This document shows positions 14,028-21,133 of a stretch of 52,217 nucleotides of DNA, piece after piece. The stretch spans positions 1-52,217 of the IMG/VR virus record IMGVR_UViG_3300028400_000009. The stretch is one strand, 5' to 3'. Position 1 is the stretch's first letter. Each line of letters opens with the position of its first letter. The notes under the pieces are model-generated. The model worked only from the letters and a program-made list of their open reading frames with translations. It made no database searches and had not been told where the DNA came from. A program made the translations under genes and the position numbers. This DNA comes from a virus.

Positions 14028-14597
14028 ATGAAACAACTTAAATTCAGATTAGAAGGTCTTGGAAGTCTTCTAATGCACTCCGATAGATTCGCTAATCCAC
14101 TAGATGAAGATGCGATTGAACACAAAAAGCTAACATCAAAAAGAAATAAAACAGTTGAAAATCTGCATGAAATAGCCAAATCAGAATGGCTAGGTTCTCT
14201 TTATTACAACGATGATCTAGGAATCCATATACCCACAGCAAACCTGCGTAAAAACCTCATAGAAGGCGCAAGAAAGTTCAAGCTCGGAAAGCACGTAGAA
14301 GGTGGTGTTTTCTTTAATAGTCAGGGCTTCCCATTAGAATACGAAGGAAGCAAGAAGCCTGAAACACTGTATAGAAATAAGGAATTTGTTGATTGTCGAT
14401 CGGTGGTTGTTGGTCGCGCTAAACTCATGCGTTACAGACCAATATTTAAACATTGGGCGTTATCTGGCACATTAGAATACGAAGAAACGGTTATTGACGA
14501 GGAGCAAATAAAGCAGTCATTTGAAAAAGCTGGTCAGGTAGTTGGTCTTGGTGATTATCGTCCTTTGTTTGGGCGGTATTCTGTTAGTTTTGATTAA
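14028..14597 (+). CDS. Phage protein with RAMP/Cas7-like features
   Basis: 189 residues. An opening strand LKFRLEGLGSLLMHSDRF, a basic helical insert (KKLTSKRNKTVENLHEIA), then IHIPTANLRKNLIEGARKF, a strand pair with GGVFF, RAKLMRYRPIF, and a glycine-rich end VVGLGDYRPLFGRYSV. A first beta strand of this kind plus a C-terminal G-rich loop is the general plan of RAMP/Cas7 RNA-binding proteins. Related phage proteins share the segments HSDRF, K-R-KT, IP..NL and GLGD.RP.FGR as far as I recall. RNA binding is an inference. The RNA-like tandem modules start 36 bases after its stop, likely on the same transcript. Confidence 0.75.
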   Translation: MKQLKFRLEGLGSLLMHSDRFANPLDEDAIEHKKLTSKRNKTVENLHEIAKSEWLGSLYYNDDLGIHIPTANLRKNLIEGARKFKLGKHVEGGVFFNSQGFPLEYEGSKKPETLYRNKEFVDCRSVVVGRAKLMRYRPIFKHWALSGTLEYEETVIDEEQIKQSFEKAGQVVGLGDYRPLFGRYSVSFD

Positions 14598-14632
14598 GTT
14601 TTAATTTTGGTTAAGTTTTAAATTATTGTCAA

Positions 14633-14697
14633 GGCGGGGCGGGGCGCGGCTAGGCGCGGCTAGGCGGGGCGAGGCGAGGCGGGGCGAGGCGGGGCAA
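14633..14697 (+). repeat. Pentanucleotide GGCNN array, copy 1 (13 units)
   Basis: Thirteen consecutive 5-base units, each GGC plus GG, GC, TA, GA or AA, without interruption, in an AT-rich region. Period 5 shifts the reading frame each unit, so the pattern is not protein-driven. Leftward frame 14601-14864 is open only because of this composition. The G-rich strand is the one transcribed with the gene at 14028. Confidence 0.92.
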
Positions 14698-14699
14698 GG

Positions 14700-14756
14700 A
14701 GTAGATAAGAATCTACTGGATTGGTCATTTTCAAAGTGATCTTTCCTGTCGGTTTT
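14700..14756 (+). ncRNA. Hairpin pair of module 1
   Basis: Hairpin 1: AGTAGAT (14700-14706), loop AAGA, ATCTACT (14711-14717). Five-base linker. Hairpin 2: GGTCATTT (14723-14730) / AAGTGATC region (14734-14741), eight pairs including two G-T. Then TTTCCTGTCGGTTTT. All elements recur at the same spacing 136 bases downstream. Confidence 0.75.
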
Positions 14757-14763
14757 GATTAAT

Positions 14764-14833
14764 GGCATGGTAGTGTCGGGTGAGGTCTGGCGCGGCTCGG
14801 TGTGGCTAGGTCGGGCGAGGCATGGCGAGGCAA
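14764..14833 (+). repeat. Pentanucleotide array, copy 2 (14 units)
   Basis: Fourteen consecutive 5-base units in phase, mostly GGC or GGT plus two bases; the third unit is TGTCG. It is more diverged than copy 1 (T in place of C) and also ends GGCAAGG. The end lies exactly 136 bases after the end of copy 1. Confidence 0.88.
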
Positions 14834-14835
14834 GG

Positions 14836-14893
14836 GATAGACAAGAGTCTATCAGATCGCACATTCTAAACAGTGTGCTTTCTTATAGGTTTT
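14836..14893 (+). ncRNA. Hairpin pair of module 2
   Basis: Hairpin 1: GATAGAC (14836-14842), same loop AAGA, GTCTATC (14847-14853). Compared with module 1, three stem positions differ and all three are compensated on the other arm. Five-base linker, then hairpin 2 GCACATT (14859-14865) / AGTGTGC (14872-14878), then TTTCTTATAGGTTTTTTT, which may terminate part of the transcripts. Confidence 0.75.
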
Positions 14894-14913
14894 TTTACAA
14901 TGGAGATAAATAA

Positions 14914-15402
14914 ATGATTGAAGTACAAGCATACCCACAATATAAATACGCCGCTGAATGTATCGCCGATGATTTTACCTATGGCGACCTAATCAGCAAA
15001 GAGTATTTAGAAAACAAGCTAGGATTTAAGAAGCCCAAAACAATAGCTGAGTACCAGGCGCAACAATTAAAGAAGTTGGCAGATACCGTCAAGTTAAAAG
15101 AGTTCATACTTGAGACATATATGTATTACCTAATCCCTGAAAATGGTGGATACAGAATTGTTAAACCAAGAGAACAAACAAAAATAGTCGTTGATCGCCT
15201 AAAAAAATCCCTCGATAAAACAATGAGAGATTCAGCAAAAGGGCTGAAAAATGTCAATCATTCAAAATTAACTAATGATGAAATAAACGAAAACACAAGG
15301 GCGATGAATGTCTTGGGTGCAATGAAGCTTTTTGCAAAAAAAGGTAAGAAAAAGTTTAGGTTTTTAACTAAAGGCTCTAAGAGCTCTAAAGGCTCTTTCT
15401 AG
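14914..15402 (+). CDS. Phage protein with winged-helix-like start, unknown function
   Basis: 162 residues. DDFTYGDLISKEYLENKLGF and an ENGGYRIVKPREQT wing-like segment (around residue 75-90) look like a winged helix, then a basic helical tail (LKKSLDKTMRDSAKGLKN) and a Ser/Lys-rich end. Proteins with GYRI(V)-P-EQT blocks occur in other phages. DNA or RNA binding is plausible. It follows the array modules with GGAG before ATG. Confidence 0.7.
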   Translation: MIEVQAYPQYKYAAECIADDFTYGDLISKEYLENKLGFKKPKTIAEYQAQQLKKLADTVKLKEFILETYMYYLIPENGGYRIVKPREQTKIVVDRLKKSLDKTMRDSAKGLKNVNHSKLTNDEINENTRAMNVLGAMKLFAKKGKKKFRFLTKGSKSSKGSF

Positions 15403-15856
15403 CTAGAAATTTATTTGATTCAACGACTACCCTTTTTACGCAACTACAATTTTCAGGATGTATCGTTATGCTTGATCTGATGAAGCATAACGAATCAATA
15501 GATGGGAGTTGAATATGAAGCTCCCATTTATCACCAGTAGTTAAATAATCGGACTCATATTTATACGTTGGGAATACCGAAGCGCCTACAGCATAAAAGC
15601 TTTTCCCTTCATCATAAGAACATCGCAGCTCGTCAGTGTATGTAACTTTTACAGGCTCTTTGTATTTTGAATATGATACAACAGGAATCACAGGATTGCC
15701 CGCTATTTGAGGTGATTCGACCTTTATGCTCGTATACTCAACCCATCTGCTAATAGGTGAATAAAAGTCATACAGTACACCAAAAAATCTAGGGGCGTAT
15801 GCTATAAGAGAACTTAATAGTATTACTGTTCCATATAATTTAATCCGATTCTTCAT
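15386..15856 (-). CDS. Membrane-anchored protein in the lysis block
   Basis: 156 residues from ATG at 15856. One N-terminal membrane segment (YGTVILLSSLIAYAPRFFGV), then a soluble, probably periplasmic part with Cys pairs (LRCSYDEG, CFIRSS, NCSCVKR). Overlaps the upstream holin-like gene by 17 bases and is convergent with 14914. Function unknown; possibly a lysis accessory. Confidence 0.65.
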   Translation of the reverse strand: MKNRIKLYGTVILLSSLIAYAPRFFGVLYDFYSPISRWVEYTSIKVESPQIAGNPVIPVVSYSKYKEPVKVTYTDELRCSYDEGKSFYAVGASVFPTYKYESDYLTTGDKWELHIQLPSIDSLCFIRSSITIHPENCSCVKRVVVESNKFLARKSL

Positions 15857-16199
15857 CGTCGATTTCAAGTCCTTTTTTCAGCTTGTCGGATATTGCTTTA
15901 GGTGCAAATTTAATCACCATCGCTACCAGTTCCATTGATAGCAGTGATGATAATCCGACTCCAATTATCATTAACGGGGATGTTAATGTTATATGGAATG
16001 TTATCCCAAGAAATGTTTTCCCATCAAGCAGGGCAATACCATTGCCTATGAGTACGCTCATAAATAGCGTGCTAAATAATATTGTAAAAAACGCCTTCGC
16101 GCCTTTTCCCGTACCCATTAGATATTGAAGAATCATACCCATAATTAAAACAAAAATTATTTGTATTTCTCCGATGTGATGCTTAATGGTTTGAAACAT
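15840..16199 (-). CDS. Holin-like membrane protein
   Basis: 119 residues from ATG at 16199 (AGGAG upstream). Three to four hydrophobic segments (IQIIFVLIMGMILQYLMG, AFFTILFSTLFMSVLIG, LMIIGVGLSSLLSM) and a charged C-terminal tail (KLKKGLEIDDEESD), the general build of phage holins. The endolysin is encoded 7 kb away on the same strand. No specific holin family claimed. Confidence 0.6.
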   Translation of the reverse strand: MFQTIKHHIGEIQIIFVLIMGMILQYLMGTGKGAKAFFTILFSTLFMSVLIGNGIALLDGKTFLGITFHITLTSPLMIIGVGLSSLLSMELVAMVIKFAPKAISDKLKKGLEIDDEESD

Positions 16200-16238
16200 A
16201 TCGACTCCTAAATTATTGTTATTATTATACATTAGTGG

Positions 16239-16574
16239 CTACTTATACCAATCATTAATATTCTCAGACATCCACTTCTCCAATGCAGTGTTTGGCGCGT
16301 TTACACAGTCAGGCGGCAAAGGTATTTGTGAATGGGTAGGGCTTGTCATGCCAATATAATGCCTATATCTGGCTTCATCACAAAATGTATTCCGCTTGCC
16401 CTTTTTCTTAAACTTTTTTTGCTTGTTTATTTGTGCGAGAATTTCTGACTGCTCTTTTTGTACTGTCTGAAGTTCACTCAATGCAGTGTTTTGTACCGAC
16501 ATTGCATAACTCATTGCAGCAAGAGCTATAACCACTAGAATTGTTATAGCTCTCGTTAGATTCATTTCACTCAT
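16239..16574 (-). CDS. Membrane protein, possible inner spanin
   Basis: 111 residues. Membrane helix (TILVVIALAAMSYAM), then a coiled coil (SELQTVQKEQSEILAQINKQ) and a Lys/Pro-rich part. Inner spanins have this order (anchor, coiled coil, Pro-rich region). Start overlaps the fibre stop (ATGA). The classical partner would be a small outer lipoprotein. Confidence 0.55.
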   Translation of the reverse strand: MSEMNLTRAITILVVIALAAMSYAMSVQNTALSELQTVQKEQSEILAQINKQKKFKKKGKRNTFCDEARYRHYIGMTSPTHSQIPLPPDCVNAPNTALEKWMSENINDWYK

Positions 16575-19072
16575 TTTGTATACTCAAAAGTTGCGATTAA
16601 GTTAGTTGCGCCACCGCCTGACCAAAAATTTTTAAGGTAGGCGTGTCCTCCACTTGTCCAATAATACGCCCTGTCTGTTGCTGTGTCGTCTTTGTATAAA
16701 GCAGGTATTTGTGTTCCATTCGCTGCTTTTATCATAACATCCGATCTTATCACCTCAGAAAAACCTATATTAATATCAAGTAGAGTTCCATTATTTGGTA
16801 TGGCATTAGTAAATGATCTTCGATAAATCGGCTTACCGTCTACCCATGTATTACCTGTCTTTTTCTCTAATAAAGAATACGTTATGTGATCTGATGAAAC
16901 GGTTGTTTCAGCATAACAAAATATTTTTTCAATGATAATATTTCTATTATGTTCTGCTGCCACTATTGTGTTGCTTGTTTTTGATACTGTTCCAGTTATG
17001 TATCCTGTGCCATATGTGTCAAATAAGAAATCATTAGTGCTGCTCAACAAGTACAACTCGTGCAATGCCCATCGCCTGGTTGGATTATCTACGTCTCTGA
17101 TTAAAAATTTAATTGAGGAGCAAGTAGAAATATCAAATTCATTCTTGCCAAGCGTATAAGTAGCGTTGCCTCCACCTATGTCCCAATTAAGGATTTTTTC
17201 AGCTACTTTATTAACAACACCTAAAACGGTTTTTTCACCACCTGCGTATTTCTGATCAAATAGCCAACTTTGCGCCGTTGTCGATTGATTCATTATCAAA
17301 TAGATTCCAGCGGGAATCGTTGCTGGGTCTTGCGTTGATATACCGTCAATATTCCTAAGTTCAATCGTTGCTGTAGAACCAAGCGCCGCTTTAACATCTG
17401 CTAGACTCAAATCGGTTAATATGCGCGTTTCCAAGCTGTTATGCGCAACACCAACATTAATTGGGGTTGAAATAAAGCTTCTAACAGTATTGCCGTCATC
17501 AAGCGTTGAATCAAGTGTTGCTTGCAATGTTGGATAATTAACTGTAATTGATTTTTCTTTTGCGCCACTTGATGCAGTAACAACATAAGTTGAACCGCTA
17601 GTTGCGTCTGGGTCTTCAAAATTTTGCCAGATATATGAATAATCGCTTGCAGGTATTGTTATATTGCCATTTTCGTCAGGTGTTGCGAGCGTACCGTTTA
17701 TAAATGTTTTCTTGTTGAAAGAATTATTCGGTTTAATCTTGTAGCCTGACTTTTGACCGTCGAACGGATACATGAATACGCGCTGCTCTTTTTTTAACCC
17801 AATCTGACTAATATCTAATGTCATTGTGCTGTTATAAAGCAGCGTATGACTATTATTTGTGTTTAGCGGCTTCCAGTTTGCGCCATTGTCTGTTGTCGGG
17901 TCTGTACCGGCAGGCACTTGATCTACTTGTGCTACATAGACAACACCATCAGAACCGATGACGTATTTAGAGCTAAGATTACCTACTGTTACAGATAAAT
18001 CGCCATAGGCTGCGTAGTTTTGATCCCAAAATGGCAGAGATGTTTGTCTTATTAGAGTCAACACTTCTTTATTTATTTGCTCTGATGTATGACCTTTAAC
18101 TGTCGCATCAGTGCCTGAAACTATATCACCAATTCCTGCCTTTGTGCTTTGATGCCAATCATAAAGAGCTTTACCACCCTTGATAGTACCACTTGTGACA
18201 TCTGCTTTGTTTTGAAGCTGTGCGTCTGTAATATCCGTCGCAGATGCGCCAAGCTCCTCTTGTGATAGATACTTTACCCATGCACCTGAAATCATTTGAT
18301 ATTTAGCCCAACCAGCCGTTACAGAGGTATCTCCACTCGCATCAATAACGTGGATAATTGAACCTGCTGTAGCTGTCGCTGGCAAATCGGCAAATGTTGC
18401 TACACTCGTCTGATCTGGTAGTGCATCTAATTGTGCTTTTAGTTTTTCCGCGTCCACCCACTTGTTAGCTGTACCAGCTGTTATTTGTGCTTGTGTTGCT
18501 TTGTCGGCAATAGCAACTTTTTTATCAAGCTCTTTTTTCAATGTATCTGGCTGAACATACTTGTTTGCAACTTTTGTTCCAGCCGTCACCTCTGCTTGAG
18601 TGTTGGCTGATGCTGTAACAGGTGCATCTTTATATTCAATGTCGTTACCTGTTGCATCTACAGTGGCAATCTGTCCTTTTGTTTTCCCAATCGGTTTTGA
18701 TACTTTTGTTTTTAACGCAGCATCAATGACTTTGTTTTGAAGTGAGTTTGTGCTTGTAGCATTTAAAGCTGTGTCTACAGTTGCAGCGGAAGGTAAAATT
18801 AGTTTTAGCTTCTGCCCTGTTAATGATAATGCTGAATTGCTTGTAGCATCTAAAGTGACGGGGTCGTGAAATTTCGCTTTTTCAGCAGATGTCACATGAA
18901 TATCCGTATCTGCTTTGTGGGTATCTATTTCTGTTTTTGCGGCTACTGCTGTAGCTCTTGCTGTTGTGTCGGTTGTTCCACCGCCACCATTAGCTCCTCC
19001 TGAACCATAGGTTCTAGCTTGTGCTGTACTTGCCATAGATAAAAATGCTAATAAAAATATTATTTTTCCCAT
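16571..19072 (-). CDS. Tail fibre-like protein with a signal peptide
   Basis: 833 residues. MGKIIFLLAFLSMASTAQAR is a good Sec signal with an A-x-A cleavage site, followed by a Gly-rich linker and repeats with THKADTDIHVTSAEKAKF, a phrase typical of tail fibres, then many short TSAT/ADKAT repeats and a beta-rich C-terminal domain (TYTLGKNEFDISTCSS). A signal peptide on a virion fibre is unusual. It may be displayed by the infected cell, or the signal may be a decayed start. The next gene upstream carries one too. Confidence 0.75.
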   Translation of the reverse strand: MGKIIFLLAFLSMASTAQARTYGSGGANGGGGTTDTTARATAVAAKTEIDTHKADTDIHVTSAEKAKFHDPVTLDATSNSALSLTGQKLKLILPSAATVDTALNATSTNSLQNKVIDAALKTKVSKPIGKTKGQIATVDATGNDIEYKDAPVTASANTQAEVTAGTKVANKYVQPDTLKKELDKKVAIADKATQAQITAGTANKWVDAEKLKAQLDALPDQTSVATFADLPATATAGSIIHVIDASGDTSVTAGWAKYQMISGAWVKYLSQEELGASATDITDAQLQNKADVTSGTIKGGKALYDWHQSTKAGIGDIVSGTDATVKGHTSEQINKEVLTLIRQTSLPFWDQNYAAYGDLSVTVGNLSSKYVIGSDGVVYVAQVDQVPAGTDPTTDNGANWKPLNTNNSHTLLYNSTMTLDISQIGLKKEQRVFMYPFDGQKSGYKIKPNNSFNKKTFINGTLATPDENGNITIPASDYSYIWQNFEDPDATSGSTYVVTASSGAKEKSITVNYPTLQATLDSTLDDGNTVRSFISTPINVGVAHNSLETRILTDLSLADVKAALGSTATIELRNIDGISTQDPATIPAGIYLIMNQSTTAQSWLFDQKYAGGEKTVLGVVNKVAEKILNWDIGGGNATYTLGKNEFDISTCSSIKFLIRDVDNPTRRWALHELYLLSSTNDFLFDTYGTGYITGTVSKTSNTIVAAEHNRNIIIEKIFCYAETTVSSDHITYSLLEKKTGNTWVDGKPIYRRSFTNAIPNNGTLLDINIGFSEVIRSDVMIKAANGTQIPALYKDDTATDRAYYWTSGGHAYLKNFWSGGGATNLIATFEYTK

Positions 19073-19380
19073 TAGAATCTCGCGTCAGTAGATTTATTGA
19101 TAATAAGTTTAACTTCGCCTGAAGTTGAGCAAGCCCAGATATTATTATGACCAGAATTAGTAAAATATGGAGTTTTATCAATGAACCCATAAAAGCAAGC
19201 CGAAGACGGTGTATTAGTTGATTGTGCGAAGCGGAAGCCCTTGCTTGATCTGGCTCTGAACATGCCAGACTCCACCGTATCAAGGACTTTAACCCAACTA
19301 TTATCAGAGGGTAATGTTATTTCGCTTGCTTGTGCTGAGCTAACAACCAGCATCAAAAGCAATATTTGTATAAATCTCAT
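19072..19380 (-). CDS. Small exported protein upstream of the fibre
   Basis: 102 residues from ATG at 19380. Signal peptide RFIQILLLMLVVSSAQASE, then a beta-rich domain (WVKVLDTVESGMFRARS, CFYGFIDKTPYF, Cys pair). The end overlaps the fibre start. Possibly a partner of the fibre in the periplasm or at the cell surface. Function unknown. Confidence 0.65.
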   Translation of the reverse strand: MRFIQILLLMLVVSSAQASEITLPSDNSWVKVLDTVESGMFRARSSKGFRFAQSTNTPSSACFYGFIDKTPYFTNSGHNNIWACSTSGEVKLIINKSTDARF

Positions 19381-19455
19381 GGATATACTCACAGAATATC
19401 AAATGATACTATGATACAATTAAACGCTTTAAAAATACGATTTGTCGGACAGTAA

Positions 19456-19605
19456 ATGTCGTTCAGGATAACATTCAGAGCTAATGATTGGCTTCAAAAA
19501 AGAATAGAGGAAGAGTGCCGCTTTCGTGGTATGACTATTTCAGAATTCATACGCTACTGTGTGAGAGAAGAGATTAAAAAGCGGGAAATAGAAAAGAATG
19601 ATTAA
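19456..19605 (+). CDS. 49-residue ribbon-helix-helix protein
   Basis: SFRITFRANDWLQKRIEEEC then GMTISEFIRYCVREEIKKR is an RHH. Its stop codon coincides with the first base of the 18-bp-operator region at 19607-19624, so it ends a short leftmost unit of this plus-strand island. Direct repeats TGATAC at 19405-19425 precede it. Confidence 0.65.
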   Translation: MSFRITFRANDWLQKRIEEECRFRGMTISEFIRYCVREEIKKREIEKND

Positions 19606-19606
19606 T

Positions 19607-19624
19607 ATACCCACTTTGGGATAT
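19607..19624. promoter_or_regulatory. 18-bp palindromic operator
   Basis: ATACCCACTTTGGGATAT. On the minus strand GGGTATATTAATC could supply a -10; on the plus strand it lies 56 bases before the gene at 19680. Confidence 0.55.
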
Positions 19625-19679
19625 TTAACTATCTGTGTTTTTCGGGCAATATGTTTGTATTGATTAAGGAGATAGAAAG

Positions 19680-19847
19680 ATGGCTTTAAAAATATTAGGT
19701 GTGTTTTTAGTAATGATTCCAATATCTGTGTTAATGGCTTGGTTTTTAGATACTCATGGCATTCATGGTATTAAATACTGGTTACTGCTAACACTTGGAG
19801 ACTCATTTATCTCTACTGGCTTGTTTTTTATCGGTGGCAATAAATGA
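19680..19847 (+). CDS. 55-residue membrane protein
   Basis: AAGGAGAT before ATG and ATGA overlap with the next gene. Two hydrophobic segments (ILGVFLVMIPISVLMAWFL and YWLLLTLGDSFISTGLFFI) separated by DTHGIHGIK. Small inner-membrane protein; function unknown. Confidence 0.7.
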   Translation: MALKILGVFLVMIPISVLMAWFLDTHGIHGIKYWLLLTLGDSFISTGLFFIGGNK

Positions 19848-20143
19848 AACAGCAAAACATGCGCGGCAAAACCTACGAGTTCGACTACAATAGCAAGCAC
19901 TACCTTTGCCTAGCCGATGCCATGAGAAAGAATAAAGCCTCTGCTGCAACAATAAAAAAGGGCTGGAAGAACGTCAAAGTAGTGCCACTCACCAAGCATC
20001 GTAAAATCACTATTGCACCGCCTCAAGAGCCAAAGCGAGTCGATGTGAAGGTTGATAAGCTTACTCTTTCAGATCGCAAAAAGATTGACAATATTCTTGC
20101 TGAAAAACGAGATAGAGACGAATTAAAAGAGGTATGGGAGTGA
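19844..20143 (+). CDS. Hypothetical basic protein
   Basis: 99 residues. YEFDYNSKHYLCLADAMRKN and ASAATIKKGWKNVKVV read like a small HTH of the NUMOD type that accompanies endonucleases; the rest is basic and helical. The end overlaps the next gene by 10 bases. Nucleic-acid binding is likely but unproven. Confidence 0.65.
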   Translation: MKQQNMRGKTYEFDYNSKHYLCLADAMRKNKASAATIKKGWKNVKVVPLTKHRKITIAPPQEPKRVDVKVDKLTLSDRKKIDNILAEKRDRDELKEVWE

Positions 20144-20340
20144 TTAAAGAACGAATAATTAAACTCTCAAAATCCAAAACAGTTCAAGAAATATCCGTTC
20201 TTTTTGGGTTAAACGTATTCATTATTGATAATGTTATCAATGGCGATAAATACACGGCTGAAACTGTAGAGAAAGCAGCAAGAGATAGAGTTATTGATGA
20301 AGCAGTAAAAAGAGCGAAGCCTCTTAAACTTTGGTTATAA
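20134..20340 (+). CDS. Small HTH-like protein
   Basis: 68 residues. SKSKTVQEISVLFGLNVFII is consistent with a helix-turn-helix, followed by helices AETVEKAARDRVIDEAVK. Overlaps the previous gene. Converges on the gene ending at 20335 with a 6-base overlap. Confidence 0.6.
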   Translation: MGVIKERIIKLSKSKTVQEISVLFGLNVFIIDNVINGDKYTAETVEKAARDRVIDEAVKRAKPLKLWL

Positions 20341-20553
20341 TTTCTTAGTAATCCTATCTATCGCATCCGTTAATATCTCATTCTGCTTTTTCACTTTCTG
20401 GCATTCTCTAAATGATGCTTCCCTTCTTTTTTTATGATATTCAACATCGTTAATCATTTTATTAGCGACTGAATTGGCTGATTCTCCCAATTCCTCAGCC
20501 TTTTTCCTGATTAACACCTCATTTTCTTTTGACGCTCTAATCATTAGTGCCAT
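20335..20553 (-). CDS. Ribbon-helix-helix protein with coiled-coil tail
   Basis: 72 residues from ATG at 20553 (AAAGGG upstream); longer starts have no support. ALMIRASKENEVLIRKKAEE with SANSVANKMINDV is an RHH, followed by a basic helix (RREASFRECQKVKKQNEIL). Palindrome GTATAC-N5-GTATAC sits 29 bases upstream, a natural autorepression site. Confidence 0.65.
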   Translation of the reverse strand: MALMIRASKENEVLIRKKAEELGESANSVANKMINDVEYHKKRREASFRECQKVKKQNEILTDAIDRITKKL

Positions 20554-20581
20554 TTTTTGTTTATCCCTTTGATAAAATAGT

Positions 20582-20598
20582 GTATACTTTTTGTATAC
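20582..20598 (-). promoter_or_regulatory. GTATAC-TTTTT-GTATAC operator
   Basis: Perfect inverted repeat of GTATAC at 20582-20587 and 20593-20598 between two divergent genes (20553 leftward, 20655 rightward). On the minus strand it contains AGTATACACTATTT, so it overlaps a possible -10. It differs from the 18-bp operator family. Confidence 0.6.
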
Positions 20599-20654
20599 AT
20601 TAGTAATTATATCCATGTTAGCGTGATTATACAATATACGCAGGTTTAATAAAT

Positions 20655-20849
20655 ATGACCAAGAAATACATCTACAGCCAAGACGCAACAGAACGCCAGG
20701 TGTTGCGCCTTACAGACAAGGAAGTTATTGAGTTTATAGAGAGGCACAATAAACAAGGTAACAAAGTAAATAATATGTATACAAATGATGGGCGCGTCGC
20801 CTTCGAGATATACAGACCAACAGACGTTGTTGAATTGGGATGCCTTTAA
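20655..20849 (+). CDS. Hypothetical protein
   Basis: 64 residues, not recognised. Mixed fold with QVLRLTDKEVIEFIERHNKQ and GRVAFEIYRPTDVVEL. Divergent from the RHH gene at 20553; probably controlled by the GTATAC palindrome. Confidence 0.6.
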   Translation: MTKKYIYSQDATERQVLRLTDKEVIEFIERHNKQGNKVNNMYTNDGRVAFEIYRPTDVVELGCL

Positions 20850-20855
20850 AACAAA

Positions 20856-21122
20856 ATGAACGATACAGTAAAAAAAACAATACCAGTTCTATTTATCGCT
20901 TATGTATTGAGTGAGAATATTGTTATTTATAGCAAGTTAAGTGCTGGGCTGTTTTCTTTATTAATGACTTCAACTGAAGTTATATCAGCAGTATTTATTA
21001 TTTACTGTATATCTTTTTTTTTAATAATTTCAAGCAAAATGGAAAAGATGTCTTTGATTCTTTTGTTTGTCGCTTGTTTGATGTTTTTCGATAGGATAAT
21101 AATAGCAATAGCTTTTTTATAG
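20856..21122 (+). CDS. Membrane protein
   Basis: 88 residues with three hydrophobic segments (IPVLFIAYVLSENIVIY, VISAVFIIYCISFFLIISS, LILLFVACLMFFDRIIIAI). Six bases after the preceding stop. Function unknown; could be a holin-like or exclusion protein. Confidence 0.6.
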   Translation: MNDTVKKTIPVLFIAYVLSENIVIYSKLSAGLFSLLMTSTEVISAVFIIYCISFFLIISSKMEKMSLILLFVACLMFFDRIIIAIAFL

Positions 21123-21133
21123 GGTTTTTAAAA

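Noticed and set aside
14633-14833. CRISPR array
   Set aside because: Units are 5 bases with no spacers; no cas1/cas2. It is a simple-sequence array with paired hairpins.
14601-14864. Long minus-strand frame through the GGCNN arrays
   Set aside because: Open only because GCC-type repeats contain no stops; Ser/Pro/Arg/Ala-rich product, no start signal.
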